Under the pieces are notes generated by a model. That model ran no database searches. It saw only the letters and a program-made list of their open reading frames with translations, and was not told where the DNA came from. A program made the position numbers and the translations under genes. DNA of 64,000 nucleotides from PALSA-1353 sp050014015 (GTDB taxonomy: Bacteria; Planctomycetota; Phycisphaerae; Tepidisphaerales; Tepidisphaeraceae), in the NCBI GenBank assembly GCA_050014015.1, contig JBEKEC010000027.1, positions 1-64,000 of the forward strand, in the 5' to 3' direction. This document shows, one piece after another, positions 8,108 through 14,665 of this stretch. Positions within the stretch are counted from its first letter, which is position 1. Every line of letters begins with the position of its first letter.

Positions 8108-8353
8108 ATGGTAGATCGGCGTGCGATTATGCGGATTCAACTCGATGCGGAAGCCAAAGAAGAGTTGGATGAACTGTGCGACAAGCGAGGAATGACTCAA
8201 ATCGCGGTGATGTCGCGACTTGTCGGGTGGTTCGTTAAGCAGGACAACGTGATTCAAACCGCGGTAATGGCATCGCTGTCAGAGCCGGCAATGCGGCAAC
8301 TGGCAAAACAATTGCTGAAGCATTTGGCGTCGCAGGGGAAGAACTCAAAATAG
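8108..8353 (+). CDS. Small RHH-like regulator, paralogue 1
   Basis: The product is 81 aa. ATG 8108 is chosen because GGGAG lies eight bases upstream; an upstream TTG at 8054 has no such site. The N-terminus reads as a beta strand followed by two helices (AIMRIQLDAEAKEELDEL, then GMTQIAVMSRLVGWF), the outline of a ribbon-helix-helix DNA-binding fold. This is inferred from pattern; I recognise no named family. The next gene at 8442 is a clear paralogue sharing the IMRI-L--EAK--L--LCD--GMTQIA--SR---WF framework, so the two arose by duplication and might form hetero-oligomers. Confidence 0.6.
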   Translation: MVDRRAIMRIQLDAEAKEELDELCDKRGMTQIAVMSRLVGWFVKQDNVIQTAVMASLSEPAMRQLAKQLLKHLASQGKNSK

Positions 8354-8441
8354 CGATCGCCTGAAGGGGAATGAATCTGTTTACCAACTGTGTAAAACGA
8401 ATGGCACGCTTACAAGTCATTTAATCTAAGGATGATACAAC

Positions 8442-8720
8442 ATGGCCAACCCGAATCCTTCACGTCGCGTGATCATGCGGATCGAACTGTACCCTGAGGC
8501 AAAAAAGGGCTTGGCCGATCTGTGTGATCGGCTGGGCATGACCCAGATTGCCGCCACGAGCCGTGTGATCGAGTGGTTCACCACTCAATCCGACGTCGTT
8601 CAGGCCGCCATCCTCGGGCTCTATCCCCACGATATCCGAGCCGAGGTCGCGGAGATCATCCTAAAGCGCATGGCAACTGACCATAAAAAGAGTTCTAAGC
8701 AGCACCTCCATATTCCTTGA
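8442..8720 (+). CDS. Small RHH-like regulator, paralogue 2
   Basis: The product is 92 aa from ATG 8442, with an AAGG-containing site about 10 bases upstream. It aligns with the upstream gene through RVIMRIELYPEAKKGLADL and GMTQIAATSRVIEWF, but its C-terminal half has diverged and ends in a Lys/Ser/His-rich tail. The putative DNA-contacting strand (VIMRIEL) and the second helix are the best conserved parts, consistent with a shared DNA-binding job. It ends near a short symmetric hairpin that separates it from the convergent kinase-like gene. Confidence 0.6.
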   Translation: MANPNPSRRVIMRIELYPEAKKGLADLCDRLGMTQIAATSRVIEWFTTQSDVVQAAILGLYPHDIRAEVAEIILKRMATDHKKSSKQHLHIP

Positions 8721-8742
8721 GCTACGCCGATCATCCATTTAT

Positions 8743-8759
8743 GGCCTATTTTGTAGGCC
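8743..8759. terminator. Symmetric hairpin between convergent genes
   Basis: GGCCTA at 8743-8748 and TAGGCC at 8754-8759 form a perfect six-base stem with a TTTTG loop. It lies between the convergent ends of the RHH-like gene and the kinase-like gene. There is no T-run on the plus side, so it is only a possible bidirectional stop signal. Confidence 0.4.
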
Positions 8760-8817
8760 GCCTGGGGCCTTAATGCTTCATCCGTAGCCGTCCATATACA
8801 TGAATCGGAATTTGGGG

Positions 8818-10137
8818 TCAAGGGCGAGGCAGGGTTTTCGACACCACCATATCCGCCGTTTCCATGGGGGTTTCGGAGACTTCAGGCCCTTCCACGCGGG
8901 ATGTTTTTAACTGATCGATTCCCCGGAGGATATCGGCGGCGGAGCGAAAGGCGGGGTTGGCGGGGTTGGCGGGCCGAAGAATCTGGTCCGTCAATCGCGA
9001 CAGGAGCCGGGCGTCGGAACCCTGCTTGTCGAAGCGAATCAGGTCTTTCAGGTCCGGGTTGGCATGGGGCGAACTGATCTGAACGGCCAGGTAAAAGCAA
9101 TCGACGGCCTTGTCGACTTTGTGCAGCCCGCCGCTGATCGCCTCGCTGGTGACTTGGCCGGTTCGAGTCATGCGAAACAGCATCCGCTGGATTTCGCTGG
9201 TTCGCATCAGTTCCTCAAAAAGACTGGACAGCAGTGGGCTTTGCTTGAGGTTCTCGTCCACGCGCACGGCCGATCCGAAATCGACGAATCCGACCCCGGC
9301 GGGCGTGACGACAAAGTTGTCCAGGCGCAAATCGAGGTGCATGATCCCCACGTCATCGTGCAGGGCGCGGAGCAAATCGGCGCTTTGCCTGGCGAATTCC
9401 AACTGGCTCAGCGGTTGGCCGCCGTTGCGGAGCCAGCTCAAGTGCAATCGCTTGGCGAACCCCCGCTCGTCTCGTTCCATCTCCAGGAGCTTTGGAATCC
9501 GCCGCGCGTAATCCGGGGGCAAATCGCGGTTGACGATTTTGAGGATGGCGGCCTCACGGGTCAAAAACACGGGGAAAATCTTGTCGGAGAATTTTCTGGC
9601 GCGTTTCTCGATGATTTCTGGGGCCAGGTCCGGCCACTTGCCGCGAAGCCGCGCCATCACCATTTCCAGGGTTGGCACCTCTTTGACCACGACGTAATCG
9701 GCGGAGCCTTCCGAATGTGCCAGGTGCACGTGATAGGTGAATCGGTCGGTGGTCTGTCCCGGTTGGACAAGCTCCACCTTCCGCGCCGCCAGATAATGAT
9801 TTTTTCGCGAGAAAAAAGGGATCAGGGTTCCGAGCCAGCCGAGGGCAATCGGACGGGGCTTCTGGGTGATCTCGAATCCGGCGGCGCCCAGTTGGGAGGC
9901 GATTCGATCGGCCTCCTGGCGGGCCTGGCAAACGTAAATGAAGTGTCCACCCCATCGCAGGCGGTCGAACAATTGCCTTATGCCCGGGAAATCCGCGGAG
10001 GTGCAGAGGATCGCATCGGCCAGCCCGTCGCCGGCATCGCCAATGGGGACGGGCCGGAGAGTCTGAAGGTCGCGATCGGCGTGGGCGGCGCGGCGGATGA
10101 CGCGGGCGAGATCATCTGTACGAATTGCCGACGGCAT
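8818..10137 (-). CDS. Kinase-fold protein with methyltransferase-like N-terminus
   Basis: The product is 439 aa from ATG 10137, with GGGGA six bases upstream; an in-frame ATG at 10176 has no ribosome site. Residues about 145-320 are a protein-kinase-like fold: YVVVKEV with the ATP-binding Lys at about 152, a catalytic loop HLDLRLDNFVV (267-277) and FVDFGSAV with DFG at 286-288. The order and spacing match RIO/ABC1/lipopolysaccharide-kinase-like enzymes more than classical Ser/Thr kinases. Residues 40-95 look like the end of a Rossmann methyltransferase-like domain (DRLRWGGHFIYVC, then AAGFEI), lacking its SAM-binding start. The substrate is unknown. It converges with the RHH-like pair. Confidence 0.65.
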   Translation of the reverse strand: MPSAIRTDDLARVIRRAAHADRDLQTLRPVPIGDAGDGLADAILCTSADFPGIRQLFDRLRWGGHFIYVCQARQEADRIASQLGAAGFEITQKPRPIALGWLGTLIPFFSRKNHYLAARKVELVQPGQTTDRFTYHVHLAHSEGSADYVVVKEVPTLEMVMARLRGKWPDLAPEIIEKRARKFSDKIFPVFLTREAAILKIVNRDLPPDYARRIPKLLEMERDERGFAKRLHLSWLRNGGQPLSQLEFARQSADLLRALHDDVGIMHLDLRLDNFVVTPAGVGFVDFGSAVRVDENLKQSPLLSSLFEELMRTSEIQRMLFRMTRTGQVTSEAISGGLHKVDKAVDCFYLAVQISSPHANPDLKDLIRFDKQGSDARLLSRLTDQILRPANPANPAFRSAADILRGIDQLKTSRVEGPEVSETPMETADMVVSKTLPRP

Positions 10138-10425
10138 GATGGTCCCCAAGCTCTTCAAAGCGCCAAACGCCCTCATGGGCGGGTCCGATAAGACACTTCT
10201 TTCATTTTGTTCGCGGCTTGGGCAATCCCAAGTTCGTACCCTGATTCAAATAATCGCGCCGTCTGAATTCTGGGGTTGAAGCCAAGCATCTTCCACCGGG
10301 TCCGATAACTTTCCAAGCAACCTTTTGTCCTAGCAAAGCCATAAGCATCGACGATCCATACAAACGGTGCAAGCGATAAAGGCGAGCGCTTGCCGCATTT
10401 CGCCAGTTGCTGAAGCAGAACCCGC

Positions 10426-12621
10426 ATGTCGCAAAAAGAATCCTCCTGGGCGTGGGTCGTATTCGTCGGGCTAGCCGTCTCATGGGCGTTTATGGGTACG
10501 GCAACGGGGCGGGCGGCTTCGAGCCCGGCCCCGACGACCGCCCCTTCGCAAGAGTCCATGGACGCCGGCGCGCAAGGCGTCGCTTCGCCCGCCGCCACTG
10601 CCGCCCCCCGCGCTCCGACCTCAACCGCCTCCACGGAGGGCGACCTTACGGGCCTTTCCCTTGAAGACCTCATGAACGTTCCGGTCACGAACACGGTCTC
10701 GCGTGTCGCCGAGCGCGCCGACCTGGCGCCGGGAAACGTCTACGTCTATGATCGCGATACCATCCAGAATCGTGGTTACCATAGCCTCGGCGAACTGCTT
10801 CAGGTGGTTCCCGGTTTCAACGTCGGACTCAGGGACCTCGACTATGTCGTCGGCGTCCGGGGGTTGCTGGGGAACGACAACGATAAAGTCAGCCTGCTCA
10901 TCAATGGCCAGAATCTGAACGGTCCGCATGAGCAGGACTTTCTCAACGGACCCATCAACCTCGATAACGTCGATCGCGTTGAGGTCGTTGTCGGCCCCTC
11001 CTCGCTCTTCCAGGATGGCAATACGCTGGCCGCCACCGTTAACGTCGTCACGAAGACAACCGAAGGCGTGGAAGTCATCACGGGGTTTGGTAACGACCTG
11101 AAGTATTCCGCAACGCTGATGGCCGGCCATGAATTCGATCCCGACAAGTCAATCAACTTGTCGTTTACTACTCTGGAAAAGCAGGGATTCAACGGTTTTC
11201 CGACCGACCTGGGCCTCACCCAAATCGACAGGAGCGAGCTCGGCGCCGTCGACTGGCCGAGTTATTTCGGCATTCTCAGCGGGAAATGGGGTGAGCTAAC
11301 TGGCCAAATCGTCGCCTATCAGGACGAGTATCCTGAAAGCCATATCGACGGCGGCAGCCCGCTGAACGACGGTGAGGACACTGAAAGCAAATACTCCATG
11401 TACCTAAAAGCCGAGCATCCTTTTAGCGCCGCCCTGACCCTGTTCGGAACGGGCGAAGCGACGCAGAAGGCCCAGACGCGATTGAACAACGATGGTCCGC
11501 CTATCAACTCCGAGGAACAGGCCATCAACCAATGGGACTTCTCCGGCGAGGTTGGGTTGCGCTATACCGGCATGAGCCATCAGCTTATCCAGACAGGAGT
11601 GCAAACCGAGTATGATTACAACTACGATACTTGGTTCTCCTATCTGGCTCCGGGCCAACCCGGCTATATTCCCCGGACGCCAATGCTCGACCAGGACGAC
11701 TACGACCTGGGCTTCTATCTCGATGACGAGTGGCAACTGACCGATCAGTGGAAGCTCGTCGCCGGCGTGCGCGTCGATCACAGCGACAAGATCCCCGGAA
11801 ACCAATGGTTCCCCGGCGCGCGCGCCGCCGCCATTTATGAAGCCTCAAAATCCTGGACGAGCAAACTCATCTATAACCGCGCCGTCCGGATGCCCTCGGC
11901 ACTGGAAGCCCTCAACGACCAATGGGGAACAGAGCATATCGGAAGCCCGGCCGATCCATCGTGGGCCGAGTTCTCCCCCGTGGCAACTTCGCCGGAAATC
12001 CTTTCGACCGTCGAATGGGACAACCAGTTCGTCATCCACTTTGTCCAGGTCGGGGTCAATGTCTATCATCAGGAACTGGAGGATTTCATAGGATGGTTTG
12101 AGCCGGGCAGCAACGGCGGAAATTTGCGTGGTAACGGGGTGGAGCTGACCGCGAATGCGCCCCTGGAACGCAATTTGATCCTTTGGGCCAACAGCGCGTG
12201 GAATGATTCCAAACTCGACCTGTTTAACCAGGCTCTGTTCGGCACCAATCCCACAACGGGCGGCCCGGAAGGCTTTCATGCCTACACCAATGACCAGGGC
12301 CGCATTATCGGCTCCCCTGAAATTACCGCCAACGTCGGCCTCGACTATAAGATCGCTCGAAATCTGAACTTCTCTCCGACCGTACGATATTTCACCGAAC
12401 AGGCCGCGGCCCAAGACCTCACACACGACGTCACGATTCGCAACCGCTATTACTTAGATGCGACCCTGACCTGGTCGCACGTTCTCGACAAGGACATGGA
12501 CGTTCATCTGTCCGTCGACAACATCCTCAACAACCGCCAACCCGTGGCCATCGTGTTCGCCGGCGACACCTACAGGCCGCCGGGCACGAGTTTCGTCGTG
12601 TCATTCGACTTCCGATACTAA
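10426..12621 (+). CDS. TonB-dependent outer-membrane receptor
   Basis: The product is 731 aa with a signal peptide (WVVFVGLAVSWAFMGTATG) and an Ala/Thr/Pro-rich linker to about residue 70. A plug domain follows (SLEDLMNVPVTNTVSR, RGYHSLGELLQVVPGFNV, VGVRGLLGNDNDKVSLLING, DRVEVVVGPSSL), then a beta-barrel ending in an aromatic C-terminus (FVVSFDFRY) typical of outer-membrane insertion. Such receptors import siderophores, vitamins or glycans with TonB/ExbBD energy. The LSLEDLMNVPV start is shared with receptors of unknown substrate rather than classical siderophore receptors. No substrate-linked genes are adjacent. The 290 bases upstream show only an 11-base direct repeat, GGGTCCGATAA (10181 and 10298). 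Confidence 0.88.
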   Translation: MSQKESSWAWVVFVGLAVSWAFMGTATGRAASSPAPTTAPSQESMDAGAQGVASPAATAAPRAPTSTASTEGDLTGLSLEDLMNVPVTNTVSRVAERADLAPGNVYVYDRDTIQNRGYHSLGELLQVVPGFNVGLRDLDYVVGVRGLLGNDNDKVSLLINGQNLNGPHEQDFLNGPINLDNVDRVEVVVGPSSLFQDGNTLAATVNVVTKTTEGVEVITGFGNDLKYSATLMAGHEFDPDKSINLSFTTLEKQGFNGFPTDLGLTQIDRSELGAVDWPSYFGILSGKWGELTGQIVAYQDEYPESHIDGGSPLNDGEDTESKYSMYLKAEHPFSAALTLFGTGEATQKAQTRLNNDGPPINSEEQAINQWDFSGEVGLRYTGMSHQLIQTGVQTEYDYNYDTWFSYLAPGQPGYIPRTPMLDQDDYDLGFYLDDEWQLTDQWKLVAGVRVDHSDKIPGNQWFPGARAAAIYEASKSWTSKLIYNRAVRMPSALEALNDQWGTEHIGSPADPSWAEFSPVATSPEILSTVEWDNQFVIHFVQVGVNVYHQELEDFIGWFEPGSNGGNLRGNGVELTANAPLERNLILWANSAWNDSKLDLFNQALFGTNPTTGGPEGFHAYTNDQGRIIGSPEITANVGLDYKIARNLNFSPTVRYFTEQAAAQDLTHDVTIRNRYYLDATLTWSHVLDKDMDVHLSVDNILNNRQPVAIVFAGDTYRPPGTSFVVSFDFRY

Positions 12622-14024
12622 GCCACTCCCGCGGCGCCGGTCTCGATGGGTTGGCTGACGTACTGGCGCGGATCGGTCACGTGTCCGGTCAGCGCACTGG
12701 CGGCGACGGTGAGCGGGGATGCCAGGTAGACCGCGCTCTTGGTGCTTCCCATTCGGCCGGGGAAATTGCGGTTGGTGGTGCTGATGCAGACCTCGCTGCG
12801 TTGCAGGCGGCCGAAGGTGTCGCCCGGTCCGCCCAGACAGGCGGCGCAACCGGAGGCGCCGACGTTGCAACCGGCATCGAGGAGCACGTCCTGGACGCTC
12901 TTTTCGTTGGGGCCTTTCTCGACGCCGCGGAGGTTCAGGCGCTGCATGTCGGCGTGGACCTCGGTGCTGCCGGGAACCACGAACGTCGGAATCTTCACGC
13001 GATGGCCCTTGAGGATATTGGCGGCGAAGATCATGTCGGTGATCTTCCCGCCGGTGCAGCTTCCAATGTAGGCCTGGTCGAGCTTGACGTCGCGGCAGTT
13101 GTAGGCGGTGTCGCGGTTGTCGGGGCTGTGCGGCTTGGCGACGAGGGGCTCGAGGGTCGCCAAATCCCAATCGGCCTGGAAGCAATAGTCGGCGTCGGAG
13201 TCGTCGCGCACGACGTTCCAGGTGGGGATTTTGCTGCGGTGCCGGACGTATCTGAGGGTTTTTTCATCGACGTCGCAGACGCCGTTTTTGCCGCCGGCTT
13301 CGATCGCCATGTTGGTCAGCGTCATGCGGTCTTCCAGCGTCAGCGAGGCAATGCCGTCGCCGGCGAAGTACATGCTGCGATACGTCGCGCCATCGACGCC
13401 GATCTCGCCGATCACGGCGAGAATGAGGTCCTTGGCGGTCAGATACGCCGGGATGGCGCCGCGAAACGTGAATTTCATGGTCGGCGGGACCTTGAGCCAG
13501 AGTTTCCCGGTGCCCAGGACAAAGGCGGCATCGGTGTTGCCGATCCCCGTGGCGAGTTGTCCGAAGGCGCCCGCGGTGCAGGTATGGCTGTCGGTGCCCA
13601 GAAGAATCTCGCCGGGACGCACGTGCCCTTCCTCGGGCAGCGCCTTGTGGCAGACGCCCTTGTAGCTGGTTTTAGTGGGATCGCGATAGGGATTGGGCAT
13701 CGTCGGCTCGTTTTTGACGAACTCCGGATCGTAGAAATATTTCAAGCCCTGCTGCTTCACGAAATCCCGCAGAGTCTGCACGTTGCGATGGCATTTCTGG
13801 TCGGCGGTGAAGATGTAGTGATCGGGGATGATGACGACGCGGTCGCGGTCCCAGACTTTGGCGTCGGGGCCGAACTGCTCGTGGAAGATGCCGATGGTCC
13901 CCGGTCCGCAGACGTCGTGGGTCATGAGGATGTCCACGCTCACCCAGACGTTTTCGCCGGGCTGAACGCTGCTGCGGCCGGCATGCCGGGCCAGAATCTT
14001 TTCCGTCATTGTCATTCCCGCCAT
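12618..14024 (-). CDS. leuC: 3-isopropylmalate dehydratase large subunit (LeuC/aconitase family)
   Basis: The product is 468 aa. ATG 14024 has GGAG eight bases upstream and starts close to the family's N-terminus; longer reading would add 30 residues from a noncoding stretch. Diagnostic features are LLGTDSHTCTAGAFGQLATG, and the three cluster cysteines in GSCTGG and GCAACLGG, which bind a [4Fe-4S] cluster. The enzyme isomerises 2- to 3-isopropylmalate in leucine synthesis. The close family also includes homoaconitase, so substrate assignment is not certain. The small subunit leuD is not adjacent, which is unusual. The stop overlaps the end of the convergent TonB receptor gene by four bases. 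Confidence 0.87.
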   Translation of the reverse strand: MAGMTMTEKILARHAGRSSVQPGENVWVSVDILMTHDVCGPGTIGIFHEQFGPDAKVWDRDRVVIIPDHYIFTADQKCHRNVQTLRDFVKQQGLKYFYDPEFVKNEPTMPNPYRDPTKTSYKGVCHKALPEEGHVRPGEILLGTDSHTCTAGAFGQLATGIGNTDAAFVLGTGKLWLKVPPTMKFTFRGAIPAYLTAKDLILAVIGEIGVDGATYRSMYFAGDGIASLTLEDRMTLTNMAIEAGGKNGVCDVDEKTLRYVRHRSKIPTWNVVRDDSDADYCFQADWDLATLEPLVAKPHSPDNRDTAYNCRDVKLDQAYIGSCTGGKITDMIFAANILKGHRVKIPTFVVPGSTEVHADMQRLNLRGVEKGPNEKSVQDVLLDAGCNVGASGCAACLGGPGDTFGRLQRSEVCISTTNRNFPGRMGSTKSAVYLASPLTVAASALTGHVTDPRQYVSQPIETGAAGVA

Positions 14025-14097
14025 GGACGCACTCCGTGATACGAAACAAACGATTATATAGCACCGCGGGCCGCCCGCCACGATGGGGAGAATGCAG

Positions 14098-14186
14098 AAT
14101 TGGTCATTTGTCATTGGTCATTGGTCATTTGCAAATGCGAGTTTGGGCTTGACCAATGACAAATGACCAATGACAAATGACCAATT
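14098..14186. repeat. Palindrome of TGGTCAT/TTGTCAT units
   Basis: Arms 14098-14122 and 14162-14186 are perfect 25-base inverted copies made of tandem seven-base units such as TTGGTCA and TTGTCAT. The middle contains another partial copy and a TTTGCAAATGCGAG core. It lies in the divergent gap between leuC and blaI. Similar TCATTGGTCATTTG palindromes are, to my knowledge, dispersed in many planctomycete and verrucomicrobial genomes. It is the second of three long palindromes in the first 22 kb, each with a different sequence. Confidence 0.8.
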
Positions 14187-14214
14187 GCGTTTTCTTGGGC
14201 AGAGCGTGATTGGC

Positions 14215-14230
14215 GGATAAATATTTATCC
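14215..14230. promoter_or_regulatory. Operator 1 of the BlaI-type repressor
   Basis: GGATAAATATTTATCC is a perfect 16-base palindrome just upstream of the -35 of the blaI-like gene. The arm GGATAA is repeated in a second site 43 bases downstream. BlaI/MecI repressors bind as dimers to two neighbouring palindromes in their own promoter, so the assignment follows from layout. Confidence 0.75.
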
Positions 14231-14237
14231 TTTCCGC

Positions 14238-14266
14238 TTGACAAACAGCCCGCCGATGGATAACTT
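14238..14266 (+). promoter_or_regulatory. Promoter of blaI-blaR1, probably leaderless
   Basis: TTGACA (14238-14243) and TAACTT (14261-14266) are 17 bases apart, a strong sigma-70-like promoter. Transcription would start at about 14273-14275, at the ATG of the repressor. No ribosome-binding site can fit, so the mRNA is probably leaderless. The -10 lies inside operator 2. Confidence 0.72.
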
Positions 14267-14273
14267 TTTATCC
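14258..14273. promoter_or_regulatory. Operator 2 of the BlaI-type repressor
   Basis: GGATAACTTTTTATCC has perfect GGATAA/TTATCC arms and covers the -10 and start point. Its centre is 43 bases (about four helical turns) from operator 1, so two dimers would sit on the same face of the helix. Binding would block RNA polymerase directly. Confidence 0.75.
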
Positions 14274-14274
14274 C

Positions 14275-14664
14275 ATGGCCGATCCATCCCAATTGAGCAA
14301 GCGGCAGCGGCAGATCATGGACGTGATCTACGCCCGCGGGGAGGCGACGATTTCGCAGGTGTTTGCGGAAATGCCCGATCCCCCGATGCGCGGAGCATTG
14401 CGGACGCTCTTGCGCATCATGGAGGAAAGGGGACATCTGACGCGCCGGCAGGAGGGCCGGGAGTTCGTGTATCGGCCCACTCAGCCTCGCCGGCACGCCG
14501 CCCGGTCGGCGATGGGGCGGGTGCTGGACGTTTTTTACAACGGGTCCCTGGAAAAAGCCGTGGCCGCCCATTTGAGCGACCCCGGCCGAGCCAAAAGAAT
14601 CGGCCCCGAAGAATTGCAACGACTTTCCGATCTGATCGAACAAGCCAAGCGGAAAGGGGTGTAA
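14275..14664 (+). CDS. BlaI/MecI/CopY-family repressor
   Basis: The product is 129 aa, the usual length. Its N-terminal winged helix has LSKRQRQIMDVIYARGEATISQV and ALRTLLRIMEERGHL, matching BlaI's LGEAEWEVM...TVKTLLKRLEKKGLL framework, and a GREFVYRP wing. The C-terminal half is the dimerisation helix that is cut when the sensor protease is activated. It likely represses its own operon through the two GGATAA palindromes. It is followed after one base by the BlaR1-like gene. Nothing shows that beta-lactams are the signal; in planctomycetes this pair is common and its signals are unknown. Confidence 0.85.
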   Translation: MADPSQLSKRQRQIMDVIYARGEATISQVFAEMPDPPMRGALRTLLRIMEERGHLTRRQEGREFVYRPTQPRRHAARSAMGRVLDVFYNGSLEKAVAAHLSDPGRAKRIGPEELQRLSDLIEQAKRKGV

Positions 14665-14665
14665 C

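Noticed and set aside
10177..10425. Cobalamin or other riboswitch upstream of the TonB receptor
   Set aside because: No B12-box or other riboswitch core was recognised; only an 11-base direct repeat is present.
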